Both the position numbers and the translations under genes were made by a program. Shown here piece by piece: positions 1 through 8,437 of a stretch of DNA of 64,000 nt. The DNA comes from Anaerolineae bacterium (GTDB taxonomy: Bacteria; Chloroflexota; Anaerolineae; Aggregatilineales; Aggregatilineaceae). The DNA lies in assembly GCA_018432315.1 (NCBI GenBank), contig JAHDLB010000030.1:62001-126000 (forward strand), read 5' to 3'. How positions within the stretch are numbered: the first letter of the stretch is position 1; each line of letters starts with the position of its first letter. The notes below the pieces were generated by a model. That model did no database searches. It had not been told where the DNA came from and was given only the letters and a program-made list of their open reading frames with translations.

Positions 1-363
1 GGGACGACGGGCCTGATACCGGCGGCGTTTGGCCTGGCGACGGCGATCGTCAGCGGAATCGCGGCTGCCGTGTCGTACCTGGACGCCAACCAGACGCCCC
101 AGCGGCGCTGGTTCCAGGCGCGGGCCCAGGCGGAAAGCCTGCGATCGCTGTATTTCCTGTTCATCGCCCGCCAGCCGCCGTTCGACACGCCCTCGGTCCG
201 GGAACGCGTCGAGATCATGCGCCAGAAGGTGGTCGACGTCCTCACCGAAAAGACCGCGCCCAACCGCCGCGCAACCGACAAGGACCAGCCCCAGCGCCCG
301 CCCACGCCCGCGCCACCCGCACCCGAGCCTGAAGAACCCGCAGACGAGGAAGAATCACGATGA
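1..363 (+). CDS. SLATT/DUF4231-like two-TM protein, C-terminal part
   Basis: C-terminal part of a membrane protein whose start lies before the window; the frame is open from base 1 to the TGA at 361-363. It begins with a hydrophobic Ala/Gly-rich segment of about 25 residues, then an Arg/aromatic stretch containing ESLRSLYFLFIARQPPF, and ends in a Pro/Glu-rich tail. Membrane helix plus this motif resembles DUF4231/SLATT_3 proteins, which are known as predicted two-TM pore effectors in nucleotide-activated conflict systems. The stop overlaps the next ATG (ATGA), so the two proteins are translationally coupled. The N-terminus is not visible, so a sensor or nuclease domain cannot be excluded. The family call is tentative. 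Confidence 0.6.
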   Translation, partial: GTTGLIPAAFGLATAIVSGIAAAVSYLDANQTPQRRWFQARAQAESLRSLYFLFIARQPPFDTPSVRERVEIMRQKVVDVLTEKTAPNRRATDKDQPQRPPTPAPPAPEPEEPADEEESR

Positions 364-878
364 GCGAGCAGGTCACACTCATGTCGGAAGAAGAGGCCCA
401 ACTGCGCAGCATGTTGTACCTGCGCCAGCGCGTCGATTTTCAGGAAGAGTATTACCGGAAGCGAATCGACGAGTTCACCTTCAACTCGGACAAGATGCTG
501 TGGGTATCCGCGGCCCTGATGGCAACCTCGACCGTCGTATCGTCCTATTCGATGGTGGCGAATGGCGTGGTGCTGTCGTTCATCACGGCGCTGCTGCCCG
601 CCTGCGCGACGGCGGTCGCGGCGTTTCGCTCACTCTACCAGTGGCAGCGCCAGGCGACGCTCTACGACGCCAGCCGCCTGTCGCTCTTGCAGGCAAAGCT
701 CGCCATGCCGGACACGGATTTTCTCGAGCCGGGCGACTACGCGCGCTATTTCCCGCAGTTGGTCCAACAGGCGGAGACGGTGCTGCGGAACGAGGCCGCC
801 CAGTGGGGCCAGCTCGAAGGCGTGCTGACCAGCGGTATCACGGCTGCCGACTTGCAGCCGCCCGCCCCGCCGGAATAG
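360..878 (+). CDS. SLATT-like two-TM protein
   Basis: Protein of 172 residues. Residues ~14-45 are charged and helical (YLRQRVDFQEEYYRKRIDEF). Two hydrophobic segments follow at ~49-65 and ~68-84, then a long amphipathic C-terminal helix (~85-160). Charged helix, two closely spaced TMs and a C-terminal coiled region is the SLATT_1 pattern (SMODS/SLOG-associating two-TM effector family). It starts inside the stop of the upstream SLATT-like gene, so the pair is probably made in fixed proportion, perhaps as a hetero-oligomeric pore (inference). It ends 8 bp from the convergent mltG. No CD-NTase, SLOG or TIR partner is visible downstream; one could lie upstream of the window. Confidence 0.65.
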   Translation: MSEQVTLMSEEEAQLRSMLYLRQRVDFQEEYYRKRIDEFTFNSDKMLWVSAALMATSTVVSSYSMVANGVVLSFITALLPACATAVAAFRSLYQWQRQATLYDASRLSLLQAKLAMPDTDFLEPGDYARYFPQLVQQAETVLRNEAAQWGQLEGVLTSGITAADLQPPAPPE

Positions 879-886
879 CGCGGGCG

Positions 887-2209
887 TCAGTCGCAGGTGA
901 TCGCCGCCAGGTGCTCCTGGTAGGTGACCGAGAACGCGACCCCGCCGCCATCACAACGCGCGGCCATGTAATAATAGTCCGTCTGCGCCGGGTATACCGC
1001 CGCCAGGATCGCGCTCTGGCCGGGGCTGTTGACCGGCGCGGGCGGCAGGCCGGGGCGCGTGTAGGTGTTGTACGGCGAATCGACCTCCATGTTGCTGCCC
1101 GTGATGCGCGGCCACCAGTTGCCCGGCTGGCCGAGTACGTACTGCACCGGCACGGTCGATGCCAGCCGGTTGCCGTCGCGCAGCCGGTTGTAGAAGATGC
1201 TCGCCACCAGTTTCTGGTATTCCGCGCCGCGCGTCTCGCGCTGGATCACGGACGCCATGATCAACGCCTCGTAGAAGCTGATCCCCTGGGCGGCAGCGTC
1301 GGCGCGGACCTGGGGCGAGACGTTGGCCGCGAACGCCTCCAGCAGCATGTCGCGGAACGCCTCGGCAGTGGTTTCGTTCTCCACGGTATACATGCCGGGG
1401 AACAGGAACCCTTCCAGCGACGTTCCGGCGGGGCGCTCCTGGACAAAATCGAATGGGGCGCTGGCTCTCGGCCCGGTCACCGCCAGGAAATCCGCGCCGG
1501 TGAACATGGTTTCCGAGAGAGTGATCGCGTCGGCGATCTGCTCGCGCCGCCACCCCTCCACCACGCGAATCGTGCACGGGCAGTTCGGCGTCCGCGGGCC
1601 GGTCGCCCCGGCTTGTTCGGCGGGCACGGCAGGCACCGAGGGCGGCGCGTTCTCTGCTGCGCCGGGCGGCAGGAAGACCTGCTGCCCCACCAGCAGGTAG
1701 CGGCTGGTCAGGCAGTTGGCCGACACCAGATCGTCCACGCTGACCGCATTCTCAGCGCCCAACGCGAACGCAAACAGCGTATCGTCCTGCTGCACGATGT
1801 ACGGCTCCCAGCCATCCGGCGGGACGCATTCGGCTACCACCTGGGGCTCTGGCGCTTCGTCGCCGTCCGCCGGGGCTTCGGCGGGCGCGGGCGAGTCTTC
1901 AGCCGGGACCGGCTCGGAGGCGGTGGCCGTGGGGAACGGCGTCGCGCTGGGCGGTGGCGTGGGTGTCTGCGTGGGCTGGGGCGACGCGCTCGGGGATGGG
2001 GTCGGGCTGTCCGTCACGGCGGCGAGCGTGTGCCGCTCCACGACGGGCACGCCGGTCGCCTCGCGGTCGGGACGGTCGCCGTCCTGCGCGCTGCTCAATA
2101 CCGCGATCAGCGCCACGAGCCACGCCGCCAACCCGATGATGAGCACCCCACCGGCCAGCCAGATGAGCCGACGCCGGGAGGATGAAGGTGTGTGATCGTA
2201 CTCGGCCAT
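887..2209 (-). CDS. mltG: MltG/YceG-type endolytic transglycosylase with LysM-like domain
   Basis: Cleaves nascent glycan strands and sets glycan length in the periplasm. Visible in order in the 440-residue protein: N-terminal membrane anchor (~15-39), a Pro/Ser/Thr linker (~65-100), a LysM-like segment (~134-182), then the YceG domain with EGFLFPGMY, ASVIQRET (probable catalytic Glu at ~325), SPYNTYTRPGLPPAPVNSPG and a Tyr-rich end. A LysM insert is unlike the short enterobacterial MltG. I chose the ATG at 2209: an in-frame ATG at 2248 lies upstream of a good promoter (-35 2243-2248, -10 2221-2226) whose predicted start site is near 2214. Convergent with the SLATT pair. Confidence 0.92.
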   Translation of the reverse strand: MAEYDHTPSSSRRRLIWLAGGVLIIGLAAWLVALIAVLSSAQDGDRPDREATGVPVVERHTLAAVTDSPTPSPSASPQPTQTPTPPPSATPFPTATASEPVPAEDSPAPAEAPADGDEAPEPQVVAECVPPDGWEPYIVQQDDTLFAFALGAENAVSVDDLVSANCLTSRYLLVGQQVFLPPGAAENAPPSVPAVPAEQAGATGPRTPNCPCTIRVVEGWRREQIADAITLSETMFTGADFLAVTGPRASAPFDFVQERPAGTSLEGFLFPGMYTVENETTAEAFRDMLLEAFAANVSPQVRADAAAQGISFYEALIMASVIQRETRGAEYQKLVASIFYNRLRDGNRLASTVPVQYVLGQPGNWWPRITGSNMEVDSPYNTYTRPGLPPAPVNSPGQSAILAAVYPAQTDYYYMAARCDGGGVAFSVTYQEHLAAITCD

Positions 2210-2220
2210 AATCGGCGCCG

Positions 2221-2248
2221 ATTGTATCGCACCCCCGGCATTCGACAA
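2221..2248 (-). promoter_or_regulatory. Promoter of mltG
   Basis: Reading the minus strand, TTGTCG (2243-2248) and TACAAT (2221-2226) are separated by 16 bases. The -10 box ends 11 bases before the ATG at 2209, leaving a leader of only about 4-5 bases. Confidence 0.6.
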
Positions 2249-2359
2249 CTCTTGGCTGTCGCCAATTCGCCTGGTGGATTATACTGGAGGCGTCGCCGGA
2301 ACAGCCCGGCACGACGATGCGCACGCAACCGGCAGTGATGGCAAATTGACAGTGGCAAG

Positions 2360-2396
2360 AAACCCAACACCTCATCCCACCCCGGCGATGAGGTGT
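2360..2396 (-). terminator. Terminator of the SufR-like gene
   Basis: A 10-bp perfect stem (2367-2376 with 2387-2396, loop of 10) is followed on the minus strand by TTGGGTTTCTT. It sits just past the end of the regulator gene. The T-tract is interrupted, so termination may be partial. Confidence 0.55.
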
Positions 2397-2430
2397 CACT
2401 CGGTCAGTTCAGCGGCATACTACAGCGGGT

Positions 2431-3063
2431 CTACTGATGATTCTTGATCAAAAACGCGCACGATTCCTGATCGTCCATCTGCCACTGGATGCGCTGCGCC
2501 GGCGAACCGATCAGGTTGCGAATCAGGTGCTCGTCCATCTTGCACAGCTCGGGATTCGAGCACGACACCTGCTCGTAGGGGCAGTTCGACACCGACAGAA
2601 TGTGCTCCCCGCTCTCGGTCTGGTGCCACGAAGCGGCGTACCCGTTGCCGTTCAGGTAGGTCACCACGTGGTCCAGCCGGACGTCGAGCGGCGCATCCGG
2701 GATCATGGCGTCTCCCGCCATCGAGGACGCCAGCCCGTCGAGGATCTTGTTGACCTGCGCCGGGGGCAGTTGGTCCTTGATCTGCGAGAGCAACCCCGAA
2801 GCCAGCCCCTGGTAGTTGTTCGGGAAATAGTCCGCGGCCTGTGGCGTCAGGGAATACACGTACTGCGGGCGTCCCGGCGCGCTGCGGCGCCGCACCGTAG
2901 GCGCAGCGACCAGCCCGTCACCCCTCAGAATCTCGAGGTGGTGGCGGACCGTCACCGCGGTGATCTTGCCTATGCGTTTGCTGAGCGCCTCGACGATTTC
3001 GTCGATGGTCGCTTCTTTGCGATCCTTCAGGATTTCGAGAATGTGTCGTCTCGTTTGTTGCAT
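2431..3063 (-). CDS. sufR: SufR-like winged-helix regulator with Fe-S cysteines
   Basis: Transcription factor of 210 residues. The N-terminus is a winged helix (~1-75; ITAVTVRHHLEILRGDGLV is the recognition region). The C-terminal half carries CPYEQVSCSNPELC, a C-x12-C spacing as in SufR, and a final Cys near QESCAFLI. SufR proteins bind a [4Fe-4S] cluster through these Cys and repress suf genes when the cluster is present (known). The window also contains sufCBD, sufSU and iscX, so the call fits, but they are 3-55 kb away. The ATG at 3063 gives a natural N-terminus; a GTG at 3078 is the alternative. Divergent from the exported protein at 3151. Confidence 0.7.
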   Translation of the reverse strand: MQQTRRHILEILKDRKEATIDEIVEALSKRIGKITAVTVRHHLEILRGDGLVAAPTVRRRSAPGRPQYVYSLTPQAADYFPNNYQGLASGLLSQIKDQLPPAQVNKILDGLASSMAGDAMIPDAPLDVRLDHVVTYLNGNGYAASWHQTESGEHILSVSNCPYEQVSCSNPELCKMDEHLIRNLIGSPAQRIQWQMDDQESCAFLIKNHQ

Positions 3064-3115
3064 GGTAGTGTGACTCACTTTGCCATATTTACGATATTGT
3101 TGATAAATTTTAAAA

Positions 3116-3145
3116 ATCTTATCACGCCCGTTTTATTGTTGTCAA
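3116..3145 (-). promoter_or_regulatory. Promoter of the SufR-like gene
   Basis: Minus-strand TTGACA (3140-3145) and TAAGAT (3116-3121) are 18 bases apart, in an AT-rich divergent region (about 3064-3150). A repressor of its own gene would be expected to bind here, but I cannot point to a convincing operator. Confidence 0.55.
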
Positions 3146-3150
3146 ATGAC

Positions 3151-4014
3151 ATGCTACAGGGCCTAGCTACGCAATTTTGCACTTCTCGCCGGCCCCTTCA
3201 TGCCCCCACCACGCGAGCCGCGCGGTGGATCGCCGCGGCCCTGGCGATCGCGCTGCTGGCGGCATCGCCCGCCACCCCGCAAGCCGGGGCGCAGGACGAT
3301 TCACCTGCCGAAGCGGTCCAGCGCTATCTCGATGCGGCCTTCCTGGGGAACGGCGACGCCGCTGCGCTCGTCTGCCAGGCGAACCGGGACGCCCGCGCCA
3401 CTGCCGGGCCGGGCGCGATCGTGTCTGCGGCGGACGTGCTGGGAATCGGCGCCGACACGTCGGGCCTGACGTACGACACCACCGAACAGGCCGAGACGTG
3501 GGCCCGCGTGGACGTGACAGGCCGCGTCGTCTTCACGATCGAGGGCCTGGACGCCCCGCTCGAAGTCCCCATCCGCGCGCTCGGCCTGGGCACGTTCTGG
3601 CCGGTATTCGAGCGCGGAGCATGGCGCGTCTGCTCGACCCCGCCCGCCGAGGCTCAGGGCGCCCTGGGGCCGGACCTGGTCGCCCGGCAGTTCATGACGG
3701 CAGCCTACGCCGGGGACTATGACGCGGCGCGCGCGCTGCTGTGCGCGGCCCAGCGCGACCGGCTCTCGCGGGCGCAGTATGACGCGGCCTTCGGGAACCT
3801 GCTCCAGCAAGGCGTCACGCTGAACCTGGACACGGCGTCGTTCGAGATCGTCGAGCAGGACGGCGCCGAAGCGATAGTTGCAATCGGAGGACAGATCGCG
3901 CTAAGCTGGACGGAACAGGGCCGGTCCATCGTCCTCGATGCTGCACAGCTGGACCTTGGCCCGGTGCGTTTGATCGACGAAAACGGCTGGAAAGTCTGCT
4001 CGCAGCCCGGTTGA
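3151..4014 (+). CDS. Exported protein with two tandem NTF2-like/DUF4878-like repeats
   Basis: Predicted secreted protein of 287 residues with a hydrophobic segment (WIAAALAIALLAAS, ~26-40) ending near an Ala-x-Ala-type site. The mature part is an internal duplication of about 120 residues: AVQRYLDAAFLGNGDAAALVCQ near 52 is echoed by ARQFMTAAYAGDYDAARALLC near 180, and both halves end in W-(R/K)-VCS. This compact alpha-plus-beta repeat is like the NTF2-like/DUF4878 'lumazine-binding-like' domains of lipoproteins (inference). The ATG at 3151 is the first in frame after the promoter region. An open frame further upstream runs antisense to the regulator gene and is not counted. Function unknown. 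Confidence 0.7.
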   Translation: MLQGLATQFCTSRRPLHAPTTRAARWIAAALAIALLAASPATPQAGAQDDSPAEAVQRYLDAAFLGNGDAAALVCQANRDARATAGPGAIVSAADVLGIGADTSGLTYDTTEQAETWARVDVTGRVVFTIEGLDAPLEVPIRALGLGTFWPVFERGAWRVCSTPPAEAQGALGPDLVARQFMTAAYAGDYDAARALLCAAQRDRLSRAQYDAAFGNLLQQGVTLNLDTASFEIVEQDGAEAIVAIGGQIALSWTEQGRSIVLDAAQLDLGPVRLIDENGWKVCSQPG

Positions 4015-4039
4015 AAGCTGGACCACTCTTGGCTACACT
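4011..4039 (+). promoter_or_regulatory. Promoter of the 464-residue exported protein
   Basis: TTGAAA (4011-4016) and TACACT (4034-4039) have 17-base spacing. The -35 box overlaps the stop codon of the preceding gene, so the two genes can be transcribed independently. An AAGGAG ribosome site precedes the ATG at 4083. Confidence 0.65.
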
Positions 4040-4082
4040 TTAGACACGCTGCGTATCACCCGCATCGCTAAGGAGCACACGC

Positions 4083-5477
4083 ATGACTATACGCCCGCAA
4101 ACACTTTCTGTTGCCGTATTATTGGTTGCGCTAGGGCTTATTTTTCTCCTGGTCGGAAACGCTGGTGTGTCCACCGGCGTCTTTTTGCCTGAACCGACGC
4201 TGACTCCTATCCCGCCCACGGCGACCCCCCTGCCCGATCCGGCGGTCGATAACTGGAGCGAGTCCGCGCCCGGCCAGGTGACTCACAACGGCGATCTTGA
4301 GAATCCCGCCCAGATCACCTACCAGACCGTGCCGCTGGACACGTTCATCGAACAGCGCCAGCTCGAAACGCCCGCCGAGGACGCGCCGCTGCCGCTGCTC
4401 GACCTGCTCCAGCAGCGCGGCGAGTTGTACGAAGTTCAGATCGAGGAGTTGCAGCTCCAGGCTGGGCCGGACGCGGTGCAGGGCCCGGCAGTCGAGAAGT
4501 TCGGCGGCGTCCCGGTCGCCATGCTGCGCATCACGGTCCCGCCGCAGACCCTGGCAGATGGGCGCGACTTCCCCGGCCTGGACCTGGTCGAAGGGCTGGT
4601 CGAGCACGGCGAGGATGAGGTCACCTTCTTCGAGTACGCGCTGAGCGCGGATGCGGATCCGGTCGTGTTCAACGATTTCCGCGCGTGGCTCGAGGCCAAC
4701 GCGCCGCGGCTGGCCGGTCAGGAAGACGAGGCCGCCGGTGACGAGCCCGCTGACGAACCGGCCCAGGAAGCGACGGTCGAGCCAGCCGAGGAAGCCACCG
4801 CCGAGCCGGACGACGAGCCTACGGTGGAGGCAACGGACGAGCCGGCTGAGGAGGCCACCGAGGAACCAGCCGAGGACGGCGCCGAACCTGCTCCTGAAGC
4901 GACAGATGAACCGGCCCAGGAAGCCACCGAAGAAGCCGCCGCGCCAACCAGTGGTTGGACCGAGGTCGGGCAGGGCCAGTACCTGCACGCCTCGACGTCG
5001 AATGCATTCCTGGTGCACGAGGCGTCAACCGTGGATGGGTTTTCCGGCCAGTTGGGCATCGAGCCGCCCGGCGCCGACGCGGAAGAACCGGCGTTGGACG
5101 TCCTGATCGCGGCGAAAAACGACCTGGAATTTCAGGTGACGGAGATTGGCGTGACCTTCGCCGAGGACAGCGTCGAGGGGCCGGAAATGCGCGAGTACAA
5201 CACGGTCCCGGTGGCGTACTACCACGCCGCGCTCGACCCGTCCACCACGGCGGAGGGCCAGTCCTTCCCCGGCCAGGAGCTGGCGCTGGTCATCATCGAC
5301 CAGGGCGACGGCAACATCCGGCTGATCCAGATGCAGTATCTATATGAGGCGGAGCGCGATCCAGCCATTTACGCCGATTTCCAGACGTGGCTGGAGGACA
5401 ACGCCGCGACGCTGCTGGACATGGTCGGGGCCGGAGAACCGGCGCCACCCGAAGTCACCGCGGAGCCCGAATCGTAA
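4083..5477 (+). CDS. Membrane-anchored duplicated-domain protein with acidic Glu/Ala/Pro/Thr linker
   Basis: Protein of 464 residues. One N-terminal membrane helix (~8-30) is followed by a Thr/Pro linker, then two related domains: ~55-215 (ending FRAWLEANAPRL) and ~290-450 (ending FQTWLEDNAATL). Both contain a GxxFPGxxL motif (GRDFPGLDL, GQSFPGQEL). They are separated by ~75 residues of imperfect EPAEEATEEP-type repeats, a flexible acidic spacer. Probably a surface or periplasmic protein; I recognise no enzyme motif. It has its own promoter, is preceded by AAGGAG, and is followed by a hairpin and then the iscX-nuo operon. The linker resembles the C-terminal tail of the substrate-binding protein at 16187-18238. 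Confidence 0.7.
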   Translation: MTIRPQTLSVAVLLVALGLIFLLVGNAGVSTGVFLPEPTLTPIPPTATPLPDPAVDNWSESAPGQVTHNGDLENPAQITYQTVPLDTFIEQRQLETPAEDAPLPLLDLLQQRGELYEVQIEELQLQAGPDAVQGPAVEKFGGVPVAMLRITVPPQTLADGRDFPGLDLVEGLVEHGEDEVTFFEYALSADADPVVFNDFRAWLEANAPRLAGQEDEAAGDEPADEPAQEATVEPAEEATAEPDDEPTVEATDEPAEEATEEPAEDGAEPAPEATDEPAQEATEEAAAPTSGWTEVGQGQYLHASTSNAFLVHEASTVDGFSGQLGIEPPGADAEEPALDVLIAAKNDLEFQVTEIGVTFAEDSVEGPEMREYNTVPVAYYHAALDPSTTAEGQSFPGQELALVIIDQGDGNIRLIQMQYLYEAERDPAIYADFQTWLEDNAATLLDMVGAGEPAPPEVTAEPES

Positions 5478-5489
5478 TGCTGGCGCGAC

Positions 5490-5525
5490 GCCGGGAGCAG
5501 GCTCGCAACCGGGCCCGCTCCCGGC
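5490..5525 (+). terminator. Hairpin after the exported protein
   Basis: A 9-bp perfect inverted repeat (5490-5498 with 5517-5525, loop of 18) lies just after the stop at 5477. No T-tract follows, so this is a weak or factor-assisted terminator at best. Confidence 0.4.
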
Positions 5526-5563
5526 ATTATGACACGCGCAAAGATGCCGGGTTGGCAACTTTC

Positions 5564-5572
5564 TGTTATCAT
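5564..5572 (+). promoter_or_regulatory. Extended -10 promoter of the iscX-nuo operon
   Basis: TGTTATCAT, an extended -10 box (TGnTATCAT), ends 7 bases before the ATG at 5580. The transcript should begin at or next to that ATG. This decides the iscX start over in-frame ATGs at 5529 and 5571. Confidence 0.5.
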
Positions 5573-5579
5573 GAACGGC

Positions 5580-5813
5580 ATGTTTGGCGCTGACGACGAA
5601 CCCAAACCCCTGTACTGGGAGGCATCATACGAGATCGTGCTCAGCTTGATGGAAACGCACCCGGATGCGGACCTGGATACGCTGGGCCTTCAACAGCTTT
5701 TCGAGTGGATTATCGCGCTGCCGGGCTTTGCCGACGACCCGATCCTGGCGCACGACGCGCTACTGACAGGCATCTTGCGGGAATGGTACGAGGAGAAAAC
5801 CGAAACGTCATGA
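5580..5813 (+). CDS. iscX: IscX-like Fe-S assembly protein
   Basis: Small acidic protein of 77 residues that matches Isc[23 protein letters not shown], then [15 protein letters not shown], then ILREWYEE. In enterobacteria IscX binds iron and the cysteine desulfurase IscS and tunes Fe-S assembly (known). There it sits at the end of the isc operon; here it is first in an operon with complex I subunits, its stop overlapping the nuoB start by four bases (ATGA). The ATG at 5580 is preferred because the -10 box ends at 5572. Coupling suggests cluster supply for the Fe-S-rich Nuo subunits (inference). Confidence 0.8.
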   Translation: MFGADDEPKPLYWEASYEIVLSLMETHPDADLDTLGLQQLFEWIIALPGFADDPILAHDALLTGILREWYEEKTETS

Positions 5814-6511
5814 CGAATGATGACTTTTTACGCGAACTGCACGACCCGGATATCCCTGTGCCGGAAGGCATGACATCCGCCATCGCCGTCACCAGCTTCG
5901 GCAAGCTGCTTAACGCCATTTACAACTGGGGCCGGCGCAACTCGATCTGGCCGATGTCGTTTGGCCTCGCCTGCTGCGCCATCGAGATGATCGCCACCGC
6001 CTCCAGCCGGTTCGACCAGGCGCGCTTCGGCATGGAAGTGCTCCGCGCCAGCCCTCGCCAGGCGGACCTGATGATCGTGAGCGGCACCGTCACCAAGAAG
6101 ATGGTCGTGCCCATCGTGCGCCTCTACAACCAGATGGCCGAGCCGAAATACGTGCTCGCCATGGGCGCGTGCGCCATCGGTGGCGGGCCGTTCAAAGAGG
6201 GTTACAACGTGGTGAGCGGGATCGACAAATACGTGCCAGTCGACGTGTACGTTCCCGGCTGCCCGCCCACGCCCCAGGCCCTGTTGCACGGCTTCATGAT
6301 CCTGCAGAAGAAGATCGACGGGCAGTCGCTGGGCAACCCCAACAGCACGCCGTGGTATGGCCGCGGTCCCAGCGATCCGGTGCCCGTGCCCATCCTCGGC
6401 CCGGACATCATCGACCCGCGCCAGGCGCACATCCTGCGCCGGCAGGCCGAGGCGACTCAAGCAGCGCCCGACGTGGCCGAGGCCGGTGACGACGCCGAGG
6501 CCCAGGTCTGA
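5810..6511 (+). CDS. nuoB: NADH-quinone oxidoreductase subunit B
   Basis: Peripheral-arm subunit of complex I carrying the N2 [4Fe-4S] cluster next to the quinone site. The ligands are visible: Cys55-Cys56 in LACCAIEM, Cys121 in GACAIGGG and Cys151 in PGCPPTP. At 233 residues it is longer than the usual 160-180; the extra sequence is a C-terminal tail from ~190 rich in Ala/Glu/Asp. Start chosen at the ATG overlapping the iscX stop; an in-frame upstream extension is antisense-like and has no ribosome site. Second gene of the iscX-nuoB-nuoCD-nuoI operon. Confidence 0.95.
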   Translation: MTNDDFLRELHDPDIPVPEGMTSAIAVTSFGKLLNAIYNWGRRNSIWPMSFGLACCAIEMIATASSRFDQARFGMEVLRASPRQADLMIVSGTVTKKMVVPIVRLYNQMAEPKYVLAMGACAIGGGPFKEGYNVVSGIDKYVPVDVYVPGCPPTPQALLHGFMILQKKIDGQSLGNPNSTPWYGRGPSDPVPVPILGPDIIDPRQAHILRRQAEATQAAPDVAEAGDDAEAQV

Positions 6512-6552
6512 GTCAAGTGACGCTTCTGGCTGCGACTGTTTAAGGAGATCTT

Positions 6553-8397
6553 ATGACCGAACAAGTCCCCACCGTTGAGACCGCGAGCGCCACCGACTCC
6601 GCTCTCAGCCTGTTGGAAGAGAAATTTAAGAACGCCGTCCGCCGCGACGACCGCGAGGGCTACGACGGCCTGATCGTCGATCCCGCCAAACTGGTGGAGG
6701 TCGCCGCCGCCGTCCGCGACGAGCTGGGCTACGATTATCTCGCCAGCGCCCAGGCGGTCGATTATCTCGGCGCGGGCGACCACCTGGAGATGGTCTACAA
6801 CCTCTATCGCACCACGGGCGGTCCCGGCCTGGCGCTGCGGGCGCAGACCCCACGCGATACGGCGACCCTGCCCAGCCTGGTGAGCGTGTGGCCGGGCGCG
6901 GACTTCCAGGAGCGCGAAGCCTGGGACCTGATGGGCATCCGCTTCGAGGGCCATCCCAACCTCCAGCGCATCCTGATGTGGGAAGGGTTTCACGGCCACC
7001 CGCTCCGCAAGGACTGGAAAGAGGCGTACTACGAGCAGGACCAGAAGCCGTTCGACAGCCGCTGGCCCGATGGCAACGTGTGGCGCTCCGAGGAGCACAA
7101 CGCGTACGGCAAGAACGTCGTCTATCCGGAGGGCTTCACCCTGGACGGCTACGAGCCAGTAGCCGAAGACGCGTTCTACGACGAGGCCAACCTGGGCGTC
7201 GACATCCGCCCGTCCGACCTGGACACCGACCGGATCGTGGTCAGCCTGGGCCCGCAGCATCCCAGCACGCACGGCGTCTTCCGCATGATCGTCACGCTCA
7301 ACGGCGAGACCATCGAGCGCCTGCAGCCGGTCATGGGCTACCTGCACCGCAACCACGACAAGATCGGCGAGCGCAATACCTTCCTGCAGAACATGCCGTT
7401 CACCGACCGGCTCGACTACTTCTGCAGCCTGTCGAACAACTTCGGGTACGCGGTCGCCGTCGAAAAGCTGATGGCCCTCGGCAAGCGCTGGGAGCCGCCG
7501 ACCTACCGCGCCGAGGTCATCCGCGTGTTGATGGCCGAGCTCACCCGTATCCTGAATCACCTCGTCGCGATCGGCTTCATGCTCAACGACATGGGCGCCT
7601 ACTTCACGCCGCTGATGTACGCCATCGTCGAGCGCGAGCTGATCCTGGACTTCTTCGAGGCCGTCACCGGCAGCCGCATGATGTGCAACTATTTCCGCTT
7701 CGGTGGCGTGGCGATGGACCTGCCCGCGCAGATGCACAGCACGGCCAACCTGCTCAACGAGCGCGTCCGCGAGTTCGACACCATGCAGTACCTGCGCGAG
7801 CTGATCAACGAGCGCTTGCCGCGCGCCATCGACCAGACGGACGACCTGCTCACCACCAACGAGATTTTGACCAACCGCTCGATCGGTGTCGGCGTCCTCA
7901 CCCGCGAGCAGGCCATCGCGCACAGCGCCGCGGGGCCGGTCCTGCGCGCCAGCGGCGTGCCCTACGACGTCCGCCGGGCCGATCCGTACAGCATCTACCC
8001 GGACCTGGAATTCGACGTGGCTGTGCGCGATCACGGCGACATCTACGACCGCTACCTCGTCCGCGTCGACGAGATGCGCGAGAGCGTCCGCATCCTCAAG
8101 CAGGTGCTGCGCCTGCTCGGCGAAACCGAGGGCCAGCCGTTCTTCTCCGGGCGCGGCGGCATCTACAGCCCGCGCGTGCCCGCCGGCGAAGCCTATGGCC
8201 GCGTCGAAAATCCGAAGGGCGAGTTGGGGTTCTTCGTCGTGTCGGACGGCGGCCAGAATCCGTGGCGCTATCACGTCCGCGCCCCCAGCTTCATCAACCT
8301 GACGGCGCTGGAAACCATGTGCAAGGGGCACAAAGTGGCCGACGTCGTGACCATCCTGGGCAGCATCGACATCGTGCTGGGCGAACTGGATCGCTAG
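6553..8397 (+). CDS. nuoCD: Fused NADH-quinone oxidoreductase subunits C and D
   Basis: Protein of 614 residues. The NuoC part (30 kDa subunit) covers ~15-190 ([34 protein letters not shown]). The NuoD part (49 kDa subunit) runs ~215-614 ([41 protein letters not shown]). NuoD forms the quinone pocket with NuoB, so the fusion locks the Q-module together. C-D fusions are known in several phyla, including enterobacteria. AAGGAG lies 6 bases before the ATG and the gap to nuoB is 41 bp. No nuoA or nuoH gene is inserted, unlike the common nuoA-N order. Confidence 0.95.
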   Translation: MTEQVPTVETASATDSALSLLEEKFKNAVRRDDREGYDGLIVDPAKLVEVAAAVRDELGYDYLASAQAVDYLGAGDHLEMVYNLYRTTGGPGLALRAQTPRDTATLPSLVSVWPGADFQEREAWDLMGIRFEGHPNLQRILMWEGFHGHPLRKDWKEAYYEQDQKPFDSRWPDGNVWRSEEHNAYGKNVVYPEGFTLDGYEPVAEDAFYDEANLGVDIRPSDLDTDRIVVSLGPQHPSTHGVFRMIVTLNGETIERLQPVMGYLHRNHDKIGERNTFLQNMPFTDRLDYFCSLSNNFGYAVAVEKLMALGKRWEPPTYRAEVIRVLMAELTRILNHLVAIGFMLNDMGAYFTPLMYAIVERELILDFFEAVTGSRMMCNYFRFGGVAMDLPAQMHSTANLLNERVREFDTMQYLRELINERLPRAIDQTDDLLTTNEILTNRSIGVGVLTREQAIAHSAAGPVLRASGVPYDVRRADPYSIYPDLEFDVAVRDHGDIYDRYLVRVDEMRESVRILKQVLRLLGETEGQPFFSGRGGIYSPRVPAGEAYGRVENPKGELGFFVVSDGGQNPWRYHVRAPSFINLTALETMCKGHKVADVVTILGSIDIVLGELDR

Positions 8398-8437
8398 CGT
8401 GCGGCTCACCGACAGAGCGTAAGGAGCGAGAGCGTTT

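Noticed and set aside
2437-3150. Upstream extension of the 287-residue exported protein frame
   Set aside because: It is antisense to the SufR-like gene; the signal peptide lies just after the ATG at 3151.
3064-3150. Shared operator between the SufR-like promoter and the suf leader
   Set aside because: Only short AT-rich similarities (GATATTG-like versus GATATATTG) were seen, and the CTCAATTGAG palindrome is not repeated at the regulator gene.
4730-4950. Repetitive DNA of the Glu/Ala/Pro/Thr linker looked like a short repeat array
   Set aside because: The repeat follows codons (EEATEEP-like), lacks spacers of constant length, and lies within a continuous reading frame, so it is not a CRISPR array.
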